Shown in pieces: positions 24,467-30,950 of a stretch of 42,961 nt of DNA (positions within the stretch are counted from its first letter, which is position 1; each line of letters opens with the position of its first letter). The stretch is taken from contig JAEELI010000022.1 of NCBI GenBank assembly GCA_016288795.1, positions 1 through 42,961 of the forward strand, read 5' to 3'. The position numbers were made by a program, and so were the translations under genes. The DNA is from Caryophanales bacterium (GTDB lineage: Bacteria > Bacillota_I > Bacilli_A > RF39 > UBA660). The notes under the pieces were generated by a model, which was not told the origin of the DNA, searched no databases, and saw nothing but the letters and a program-made list of their open reading frames with translations.

Positions 24467-26305
24467 GTGTTAGGTAAAATATTATATATAAGTGATAATA
24501 TAGCTTTAATAGAATACAAAGGAACTCAAGAAGCCAATGGTGATATTTTGAACTATCACTTAATTTTTGAAACTCCAAATCAAAAAATATTAGGAGAAAT
24601 AGTAGAAATCAAAGATGATAAAGTAGAAGTTAAGTTCCTTGGTGAATTTGTAAATGGAAAGTTTTTAAATGGTTTACTTAGGAAGGCTAGTTTAAATTGT
24701 AAGATTAGAGCAATTAATGGTGAAGAATTAAGAGAAATAATTGGTGTTGAATCTAAAGATAGCATTGTTCTAGGTAAAAGTGCTGTTTATAAAGATTTTA
24801 ATGTATGCCCTAATATAAATGAATTATTTGCTAACCATATGTGTATATTTGGTAATAGTGGTTCTGGTAAATCTTGTGGAACAGCTAGAATTGTTCAAAA
24901 TATATTAGAAAATAAAAATGCCTTAACAACTAATGCAAACTTAATATTCTTTGATTCATTCGGTGAATATAAAAATGCATTTAAAGATATTAGTTCAATA
25001 AATAGTAATTATTGTTATAAATTCTTATCTTCAGAAAAGAAAGATGAAGATGATGAATATATTCAAATACCAATTAATCTATTAACTGTAGATGATTTTG
25101 GTGTTCTATTGCAAGCAGAAAAGCACTCACAATTAACAATTATCTCTAGAGCTATGCAATATGCTAGAATATTCTCTTTAGATACTCTAGAATCTATTAA
25201 ATATAAAAATAACATTATAGCTAAAGCAATATTAACTGTTTTATACAGCAATAATACTGCTAAAGAGAAGAAAGATGAAATATTTACTATTATAGATACT
25301 TGTCATACAAGAGAATTTAACTTTGATTCTGAAATACCAGGTTTAGGATATACAAGAAGCTTTAGTGAATGTTTTCAATTAGATTCTCGTGGTAGATTTG
25401 GAGAAGAAGTTTTAATAACTGAATATGTATTAAAATTTATTGATTCTGCCAATGACGAATTTGAAATTCCTGAAAATGCAATATATACTTTAAAAGACTT
25501 AGAAAAAGCTTTAGAGTTTACTTTAATTAGTGATGGATTTAATCAAAACAAGTTAATGCATGATGATGCTCAAATAATTAAAGTTAGATTAAACAATTTA
25601 CTACATAGCGAAATAGCAAAACTTTTTGTTGGTAATGAATACATTACTTCAGCAGAATTTGTAAATAGATTAATAACTAAGAAAGATAAAAAAGCTCAAA
25701 TAATAAATGTAAGTCTTGAAGGATTAGATGATACTTATGCTAAAGCATTGGTTAAAGTATTTGCTCATATCCTATTTGAATTTGCTAAAGGAAATTCAAA
25801 TAGAGCAACTATTCCATTCCATCTATTCTTAGAAGAAGCCCATAGATATGTTCAAAATGATAACGATGTATTCTTACTTGGTTATAACATATTTGATCGT
25901 ATCGCTAAGGAAGGGCGTAAATACGGAGTTCTACTAGGAGTTATTAGTCAAAGACCTGTTGATATGTCTGATACAGTTATTGCCCAATGTTCTAATTTCT
26001 TAATATTTAAAATGACTCACCCTAAAGATATTGGTTACATTGAAGAAATGCTTCCAAATATTAGTCAAGATGTTATAGAAAAGATGAAAGTTCTTCAACC
26101 AGGAACTTGTGTGGCGTTTGGTTCAGCATTTAAAATACCTATGATTTGTAAATTAGATATGCCAAATCCAAGACCATACTCAGCAAGTTGTGATGTTTCT
26201 AAGTTCTGGGAATCAGATAGTAATATTTATGACAATATTCAAGAAGTTAAAGAAGAAGATCACAATCCAGTAAAGATTGTTGATGGTAATTTTGTTACAA
26301 ATTAA
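24467..26305 (+). CDS. HerA/DUF87-like hexameric ATPase
   Basis: It belongs to the HerA-FtsK group of ring-shaped motor ATPases. The N-terminal 110 residues are a HAS-barrel-like beta domain. Walker A is GNSGSGKS at 129-136, Walker B LFLEEAHRYV with E456-E457, followed by EGRKYGVLLGVISQRP with the arginine of sensor/finger type near 496 and a C-terminal ending MTHPKDIGYIEEMLPN. 612 residues. GTG 24467 is chosen because AGGGTGAT (24455-24462) precedes it. In archaea HerA acts with the nuclease NurA in end resection, and bacterial relatives work with defence effectors. No NurA, SIR2 or other nuclease is seen beside it, so its job here is unknown. Confidence 0.9.
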   Translation: MLGKILYISDNIALIEYKGTQEANGDILNYHLIFETPNQKILGEIVEIKDDKVEVKFLGEFVNGKFLNGLLRKASLNCKIRAINGEELREIIGVESKDSIVLGKSAVYKDFNVCPNINELFANHMCIFGNSGSGKSCGTARIVQNILENKNALTTNANLIFFDSFGEYKNAFKDISSINSNYCYKFLSSEKKDEDDEYIQIPINLLTVDDFGVLLQAEKHSQLTIISRAMQYARIFSLDTLESIKYKNNIIAKAILTVLYSNNTAKEKKDEIFTIIDTCHTREFNFDSEIPGLGYTRSFSECFQLDSRGRFGEEVLITEYVLKFIDSANDEFEIPENAIYTLKDLEKALEFTLISDGFNQNKLMHDDAQIIKVRLNNLLHSEIAKLFVGNEYITSAEFVNRLITKKDKKAQIINVSLEGLDDTYAKALVKVFAHILFEFAKGNSNRATIPFHLFLEEAHRYVQNDNDVFLLGYNIFDRIAKEGRKYGVLLGVISQRPVDMSDTVIAQCSNFLIFKMTHPKDIGYIEEMLPNISQDVIEKMKVLQPGTCVAFGSAFKIPMICKLDMPNPRPYSASCDVSKFWESDSNIYDNIQEVKEEDHNPVKIVDGNFVTN

Positions 26306-26331
26306 AGAATAAAGAAATTTATTCTTTTTTT
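26304..26331 (+). terminator. Intrinsic terminator after the ATPase
   Basis: AAAGAATAAA (26304-26313), loop GAAA, TTTATTCTTT (26318-26327), then T. Confidence 0.92.
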
Positions 26332-26346
26332 ATTTAATATAAAATG

Positions 26347-26355
26347 TGGTATAAT
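26347..26355 (+). promoter_or_regulatory. Extended -10 promoter of the HA-repeat gene
   Basis: TG-G-TATAAT. The in-frame ATG at 26344 is inside this element and cannot be the start; AGGAGG (26367-26372) and ATG 26383 follow. Confidence 0.75.
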
Positions 26356-26382
26356 TTAAATATATTAGGAGGTTTTATTAAT

Positions 26383-27384
26383 ATGAATAATAATGAAGGA
26401 GCGTCAAAAAGAACATTAAGGTGGGATGAATACTATAATTTAGCTAAAGCTTATTATGAACACCATGGGAATTTAGAGGTTAAATCTTCTTTTATGACTG
26501 AAAACGGATACGACTATTCACCATCAGGATATCAATTAGGCGCTTGGATTAGAATGCAACGTCAATCACGAAATGGTGTTAAGAGCACAAATATAAGCAA
26601 TGAAAAAATAGATTTATTGAATGCAATTGGAATGCGTTGGGAAAATTTAAATCCTATGGATAAATGGATGAGAAAGTTTGAATTAGCAAAAAAATATTAT
26701 GAACATCATGGTGAATTAGAAGTCCCTAAAATGTTTGCAACTAAAAATGGGTATGATTATGATGCAGAAGGTGAAAGACTTGATACTTGGATTTCTTTTC
26801 AAAAAAGAGCATATAAAGAAGGAACATTAACTGAAGAGCAGAAAGAACTTTTAGATAGCATTGGAATGCGTTGGGAAAATATAGACTCAATGATTCAGTG
26901 GCAAAAGCAATACGAAAAGGCTAAAGCCTTTTATGAAGAAATGGGCCATTTAAATGTTTATAGTTATGCATCTGAGGAGAAAGATGCTAAGTATATGCCT
27001 TTAGCCCAATGGTTGAATCAACAAAAAAAGATTTATAGAGGAGAAATAAATGGCCAAGAATTAAATCCTGCTCAAATTAAATTACTAGAAGACATTGGCA
27101 TTAATTGGGGTGAAAAAAAGTATCGTTGGATTACTTTATATAGACTAGCCTTAATATATAACTTTAATTATGGCAATTTAGATGTTCCAATAGACTTTAA
27201 AACAAAAAATGGTATTGATTATGATGAGGGAGGATTTGCTTTAGGAGAGTGGCTAATTGATCAACAAAAGGCTTACGAAGAAGGAAAACTTTCAGAAGAA
27301 AAAGCTAAAGATTTGATGGATATTGGGGCTATAAAATTCAATTCAAATTCTATATTAGAAGATTCAATGACTCATGGCAAATAA
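26383..27384 (+). CDS. Protein made only of four helicase-associated (HA) repeats
   Basis: The HA domain (about 65-75 residues) usually sits at the end of large superfamily 2 helicases and probably binds nucleic acid. Here four copies make up the whole 333-residue protein, with no helicase: about residues 12-82 (YYEHHGNLEV, LGAWIRMQRQ, IGMRWE), 86-160 (YYEHHGELEV, LDTWISFQKR, IGMRWE), 165-235 (FYEEMGHLNV, LAQWLNQQKK, IGINWG) and 240-310 (YNFNYGNLDV, LGEWLIDQQK). Repeats 1 and 2 are closest to each other. Start ATG 26383 follows AGGAGG. It has its own promoter and terminator. Confidence 0.9.
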   Translation: MNNNEGASKRTLRWDEYYNLAKAYYEHHGNLEVKSSFMTENGYDYSPSGYQLGAWIRMQRQSRNGVKSTNISNEKIDLLNAIGMRWENLNPMDKWMRKFELAKKYYEHHGELEVPKMFATKNGYDYDAEGERLDTWISFQKRAYKEGTLTEEQKELLDSIGMRWENIDSMIQWQKQYEKAKAFYEEMGHLNVYSYASEEKDAKYMPLAQWLNQQKKIYRGEINGQELNPAQIKLLEDIGINWGEKKYRWITLYRLALIYNFNYGNLDVPIDFKTKNGIDYDEGGFALGEWLIDQQKAYEEGKLSEEKAKDLMDIGAIKFNSNSILEDSMTHGK

Positions 27385-27412
27385 AAACTGAACTTAATTG
27401 TTCAGTTTTTTT
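27384..27412 (+). terminator. Intrinsic terminator after the HA-repeat gene
   Basis: AAAACTGAAC (27384-27393), loop TTAATT, GTTCAGTTTT (27400-27409), then T. Confidence 0.92.
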
Positions 27413-27416
27413 CATT

Positions 27417-27491
27417 TGGAGGAGCCGGCCGGATTTGAACCGGCGATCAGGGTGTTGCAGACCCACGCCTTAGCCACTTGGCTACGGCTCC
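27417..27491 (-). tRNA. tRNA-Cys (anticodon GCA), CCA encoded
   Basis: Read on the minus strand, the 5' GGAGCCG pairs with the 3' CGGCTCC. The D-arm AGCCAAGTGGCTAAGGC, the anticodon loop CTGCAAC (anticodon GCA, cysteine) and the T-arm GCCGGTTCAAATCCGGC are clear. The discriminator is U73, as in Cys tRNAs, and CCA is encoded (27417-27419). The anticodon stem has a T-T mismatch at its outer pair. It strongly resembles Bacillus tRNA-Cys. Confidence 0.95.
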
Positions 27492-27501
27492 GTGTAAATA
27501 G

Positions 27502-27530
27502 ATTATAACAAATTATATGAAAGTATTCAA
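27502..27530 (-). promoter_or_regulatory. Promoter of tRNA-Cys
   Basis: On the minus strand: TTGAAT (27530-27525), 17-base spacer, TATAAT (27507-27502) with extended TG-T. Confidence 0.8.
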
Positions 27531-27581
27531 CTAAAAGAACAAATTATCCCTTTTTATTTTATTGATAAACCACTATAACTA

Positions 27582-27590
27582 TGGTATACT
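27582..27590 (+). promoter_or_regulatory. Extended -10 promoter of the anchored protein
   Basis: TG-G-TATACT, followed by AGGGTG (27603-27608) and GTG 27616. In-frame starts further upstream are inside the promoter. Confidence 0.65.
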
Positions 27591-27615
27591 TACAATGAAA
27601 ATAGGGTGTTTAAAA

Positions 27616-28380
27616 GTGGGTAAGAAGGGAACTTCATCTTATAAATTTGATTCTATTCCTAACAATACAGTTAAGGTTAGAGCAAAAAAATATGATGATA
27701 AAGAAGATATGGAAATCAAAGAAATTGCTTATTCTAAGATTACTATTCCTAGAATTCTTTTTTATGTTTTAATTGCTTTATTTTTAATTATGTTATGTTC
27801 AACAACTATTCTTATGAAAAACTATAATCATTTGAAAAATAACAAGGATAGTGAAGTTATTTCTATTGTAAATGATAAGAATAGAGTAACAATTTTTAAT
27901 AATGGATATATTAGTCAAAGTATCGAAGAAGGTTCTTTTACTAAAGGGAACAAAATATTAAAAGTTAATATTAATTCTATAGAATTAACTAGCAATAAAA
28001 ATGCCATTAAAGATGGAGTTATAACATATAATATTAAATACGACATAACTAAAAATGATTATCCAAGAAACGTTATTAATACCAATGATAGTGAGGTCCT
28101 AGTTAGATTCTCTTACTCATATGATGGAACAGAATGGATAGATATTAAAAATGTAATATCTAGCCCAAGTTTCACTATTTCACCTTTAATGGGAGATTAC
28201 TATGATATCTCTGGTGTAGTAGGAACACTTAGTATTGAAAGAAATTATAAATTAGAAACCAAAGCCAAAACATCTAATAAGATTTTTTGGCGTAGTGAAA
28301 CACTGTTTCAAAACGTTTTAAACAGTGTTCCTGGAGATTTTGAAGCCAACTTTAAAATAGAGTATCAAGGAAATGACTAG
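27616..28380 (+). CDS. Membrane-anchored extracellular protein (254 aa)
   Basis: The first 45 residues are charged and cytoplasmic (KKGTSSYKFDSIPNN), then a single membrane segment (about residues 46-68, RILFYVLIALFLIMLCSTTILM), then an outside beta-rich domain ending in LETKAKTSNKIFWRSETLF. No family recognised. The domain with a signal peptidase directly downstream suggests a secretion partner, but the anchor has no clear cleavage site. GTG 27616 follows AGGGTG by 7 bases. A promoter for the next gene lies in the gap, so the two may be separate units. Confidence 0.72.
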   Translation: MGKKGTSSYKFDSIPNNTVKVRAKKYDDKEDMEIKEIAYSKITIPRILFYVLIALFLIMLCSTTILMKNYNHLKNNKDSEVISIVNDKNRVTIFNNGYISQSIEEGSFTKGNKILKVNINSIELTSNKNAIKDGVITYNIKYDITKNDYPRNVINTNDSEVLVRFSYSYDGTEWIDIKNVISSPSFTISPLMGDYYDISGVVGTLSIERNYKLETKAKTSNKIFWRSETLFQNVLNSVPGDFEANFKIEYQGND

Positions 28381-28394
28381 TAACGATTTTCATG

Positions 28395-28423
28395 TTGTTA
28401 ATAAAAAAAATATTAGATATAAT
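28395..28423 (+). promoter_or_regulatory. Promoter of the signal peptidase
   Basis: TTGTTA (28395-28400), 17-base spacer, TATAAT (28418-28423). Confidence 0.7.
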
Positions 28424-28446
28424 AAATTTAGAATAGGGTGATATTT

Positions 28447-29079
28447 ATGGAAGAAAATATCGAAGAAAAGAAGATTAATTGGAAAGGGATATTTAATTAT
28501 TTTTATAACGTAATATCTTGGACAATTTTTACTTTACTATTAATAATAGGTATATTACTTTTATATTACTTCATATCAGTTAGATTATATGCAACAAAAG
28601 GTGATAGATTTGAGCCAAAGTTTTCGGTTTATACTATAGTTAGTCAAAGTATGGAACCAACGATAAGCGTATATGATGTTATCGTAAATGCTAAAGTAGA
28701 TAATATAGATGATGTTCAAATAAATGATGTAATTACATTTATATCTACCTGGGAAATAACAAATGGAATGACAATTACTCATAGAGTTGTTGGCAAAAAA
28801 ATAATGGATGATGGTCAAACGTGTTTAGTAACAAGAGGAGATAATAATACAAATGATGATCAAACATGTGTTAAGAAAAGTGATTTAATAGGAGTTACCA
28901 AAGCAGTAATTCCTGGACTTGGAAAAATACAATTTTTCTTATCTAGCAAAGCTGGCTTATTATTAGTAGTGTTTATTCCTGCATTATATATAGTTATTAA
29001 AGACATACTTAAATTATTCAAATTAGCCAAGGCTAGTGATCAAGAAGAACAAGAGAGTAAAGGTTTAAAGAAAAGATAA
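28447..29079 (+). CDS. Signal peptidase I, ER/SipW type
   Basis: It cleaves signal peptides of exported proteins. The N-terminal membrane segment is about residues 20-44, with a second near the C-terminus (KAGLLLVVFIPALYIV). Catalytic S68 is in SQSMEP; H112 is in THRVV, where the bacterial form would have Lys, and D132 is in TRGDNN. A Ser-His-Asp type site is that of ER/archaeal and SipW peptidases. In Bacillus SipW matures TasA and TapA of the biofilm matrix. ATG 28447 follows AGGGTGAT. 210 residues. No TasA homologue is here, but several anchored surface proteins are in the window. Confidence 0.9.
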   Translation: MEENIEEKKINWKGIFNYFYNVISWTIFTLLLIIGILLLYYFISVRLYATKGDRFEPKFSVYTIVSQSMEPTISVYDVIVNAKVDNIDDVQINDVITFISTWEITNGMTITHRVVGKKIMDDGQTCLVTRGDNNTNDDQTCVKKSDLIGVTKAVIPGLGKIQFFLSSKAGLLLVVFIPALYIVIKDILKLFKLAKASDQEEQESKGLKKR

Positions 29080-29095
29080 CCTTTACTTTTCTTAT
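29056..29095 (+). terminator. Intrinsic terminator overlapping the signal peptidase end
   Basis: AGTAAAGGTT (29056-29065) pairs with AACCTTTACT (29078-29087), then TTTCTTATT. The left arm is coding. Confidence 0.7.
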
Positions 29096-29110
29096 TATTT
29101 AGATTATAAT
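29082..29110 (+). promoter_or_regulatory. Promoter of rubrerythrin
   Basis: TTTACT (29082-29087), 17-base spacer, TATAAT (29105-29110). Confidence 0.65.
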
Positions 29111-29132
29111 TTTTTTGAAAAGGAGTATTAAT

Positions 29133-29672
29133 ATGGAATTAAAAGGTTCAAAAACTGAAGCAAATTTAATGGCTGCTTTTGCTGGTGAAAGTCAAGCAAG
29201 AAATAAATATACTTATTATGCTAGTAAAGCAAAAAAAGATGGTTATGAACAAATTGCAGCAATATTTGAGGAAACTGCAAACAATGAAAAAGAACATGCA
29301 AAACTATGGTTTAAAGAATTACATGGTGGAGAAGTTCCTTCAACTATAGATAATTTAAATGATGCAGCAGATGGCGAAAACTATGAATGGACAGACATGT
29401 ATGAAGAATTTGCTAAAGTTGCTAAAGAAGAAGGATTTGATCGTATAGCTTTCTTATTTGAAAGCGTTGCTAAAATTGAACGTGAACATGAAGAAAGATA
29501 TCGTAAATTAATAAAGAATATTGAAGAGGGTGTAGTATTCTCTTCAGATGATGAAAGAATATGGATATGCCGCAACTGTGGACATGTTGTAATAGGCAAA
29601 AAAGCCCCAGAAGTATGTCCTGTTTGTAAACATCCAAAAAGCTTTTTCGAAAGAAAAGCAGATAATTATTAA
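29133..29672 (+). CDS. Rubrerythrin
   Basis: It reduces hydrogen peroxide in anaerobes. A ferritin-like di-iron domain with [10 protein letters not shown] and [10 protein letters not shown] is followed by a C-terminal rubredoxin domain with C-x2-C (CRNC) and C-x2-C (CPVC) for one iron. 179 residues, normal length. The N-terminus ([20 protein letters not shown]) is typical. ATG 29133 follows AAGGAG. It has its own promoter. It suggests an anaerobic host with oxygen defence and fits the redox proteins at 6-8 kb. Confidence 0.95.
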   Translation: MELKGSKTEANLMAAFAGESQARNKYTYYASKAKKDGYEQIAAIFEETANNEKEHAKLWFKELHGGEVPSTIDNLNDAADGENYEWTDMYEEFAKVAKEEGFDRIAFLFESVAKIEREHEERYRKLIKNIEEGVVFSSDDERIWICRNCGHVVIGKKAPEVCPVCKHPKSFFERKADNY

Positions 29673-29684
29673 TAGAAACATGTT

Positions 29685-29882
29685 GAATTAATCAAAGTAG
29701 ATTTATCAATACTTATTTAGAGAAAAAATATAATTGGTGAAAATATTTTTAGTAAAAGATAAATTGAATTTCAATTAAGGAGTGTTTATGAGTAATTCAC
29801 TTTAAGAATTAAAGAGTATGATAAATTCATAAATAAAGGTGGTACCGCGGGTTCTCTCGTCCTTTAGTTTATGGATTTTTTT
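29685..29882 (+). promoter_or_regulatory. T-box riboswitch, phenylalanine (UUC specifier)
   Basis: The T-box sequence AAAGGTGGTACCGCG is at 29835-29849. Stem I can be drawn: TTAAT (29688-29692) with ATTAA (29774-29778) below, the 5' side AGTA (29696-29699), ATTTATC (29701-29707) with GATAAAT (29758-29764) above. The specifier loop TGAATTTCA (29765-29773) holds the codon TTC (29770-29772) followed by A. The terminator uses ATTCATAAATAAAGG (29825-29839) against CCTTTAGTTTATGGAT (29861-29876) with a T run. Uncharged tRNA-Phe would relieve termination and turn on pheS-pheT. The leader's 5' end and promoter are not clear. Confidence 0.85.
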
Positions 29883-29901
29883 GTTTAAGAAAGGATATAG
29901 T

Positions 29902-30939
29902 ATGATAGAAAAATTAGATAAAATAAAAAATAGTAGTTTGGATATAATAGCAAAAATAAATAGTATTGAAGAATTACAAGATTTAAGAAAAGATTTAATG
30001 GGCAAAAAAAGCGAATTATCTGAAGTTCTAAAATCTTTAGGTAGTTTAGAAGCTGAAAAGAGAAAAAAAATTGGAATTAAAGCCACTGAAATGAAGAATC
30101 TATTGATAGAAAAATTAGATGAAAGAGAAGGATATCTAATAGATCAAAAAAGTGTTTTAGAAGAGCCTTTAGATGTAACCAGACCAGGAGATAAAGTTAA
30201 TAGTGGTTCTCTACATCCAATAACTCAAATGTGTTATGACTTAAATGATGCCTTTTTATCCCTTGGCTTTGAAGTGTATAGTGAAGATGATATTAGTAGT
30301 GAACAATTTGCTTTCGATAATTTAAACTTTGCAAAAGATCATCCAGCACGTCAATCAATGGATACATTCTGGTTAGATGGAACAGAAGAAAAAAGTGGTT
30401 GTGAAAGATTATGCTTAAGACCACATTTAACTGGTGGATCTGTTCGATATTTATTAGAACATGGAGCACCAGCTAGATTTGTTTATCCAGGAAGAGTGTA
30501 TAGAAATGAAACTACTGATGCAAGACACGAAAGAGCGTTCTTTCAATATGAAGCATTGATTGTTGATAAAAATATATCATTTTCTTCTGGAATGGTTATG
30601 ATTCAAACTATATTAGAAAAAGTGTTTGGAAGAAAGATTAACGTGCGTATGCGTGAAGGATTCTTCCCATTCACAGAACCTGGATATGAAATTGATATGG
30701 AATGCTTAGTTTGTGGCGGAAAAGGCTGTAAAGTATGTAATCATAATGGTTGGATAGAAGTAATGCCTGGTGGTGTTATCCATCCAAATGTTTTAAAAAG
30801 TGCTAATTTAGATCCAGAAGAATGGACTGGTTTCTATATTAATATAGGTTTAGATAGATTAGTAATGATGAGATATGGAGTAGATGATGTTCGATTATTC
30901 CATAGTGCAGATTTAAGATTTTTAAAGGAATTTAAATAG
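29902..30939 (+). CDS. pheS: Phenylalanine-tRNA ligase alpha subunit
   Basis: It is a class II aminoacyl-tRNA synthetase catalytic subunit that makes Phe-tRNA as an alpha2-beta2 enzyme with PheT. An N-terminal coiled coil (residues 1-85) precedes the catalytic domain: DHPARQSMDTFW (motif 1 region), GRVYRNETTDARHERAFFQ (motif 2), FFPFTEPGYEIDMEC, a Cys-rich insert with CLVC and CKVC, and motif 3 GLDRLVMMRYG. The loop has FFQYEA where most homologues have FHQ-EG. ATG 29902 follows AAAGGAT; earlier starts are in the T-box leader. 345 residues. pheT follows after 11 bases. Confidence 0.95.
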   Translation: MIEKLDKIKNSSLDIIAKINSIEELQDLRKDLMGKKSELSEVLKSLGSLEAEKRKKIGIKATEMKNLLIEKLDEREGYLIDQKSVLEEPLDVTRPGDKVNSGSLHPITQMCYDLNDAFLSLGFEVYSEDDISSEQFAFDNLNFAKDHPARQSMDTFWLDGTEEKSGCERLCLRPHLTGGSVRYLLEHGAPARFVYPGRVYRNETTDARHERAFFQYEALIVDKNISFSSGMVMIQTILEKVFGRKINVRMREGFFPFTEPGYEIDMECLVCGGKGCKVCNHNGWIEVMPGGVIHPNVLKSANLDPEEWTGFYINIGLDRLVMMRYGVDDVRLFHSADLRFLKEFK

Positions 30940-30950
30940 GAGGCCAAATA

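Noticed and set aside
26344-26382. ATG 26344 as start of the HA-repeat gene
   Set aside because: It is inside the extended -10 element; AGGAGG and ATG 26383 are correct.
29839-29901. Longer start of pheS in the T-box
   Set aside because: It would translate the T-box terminator; AAAGGAT and ATG 29902 fit the known N-terminus.
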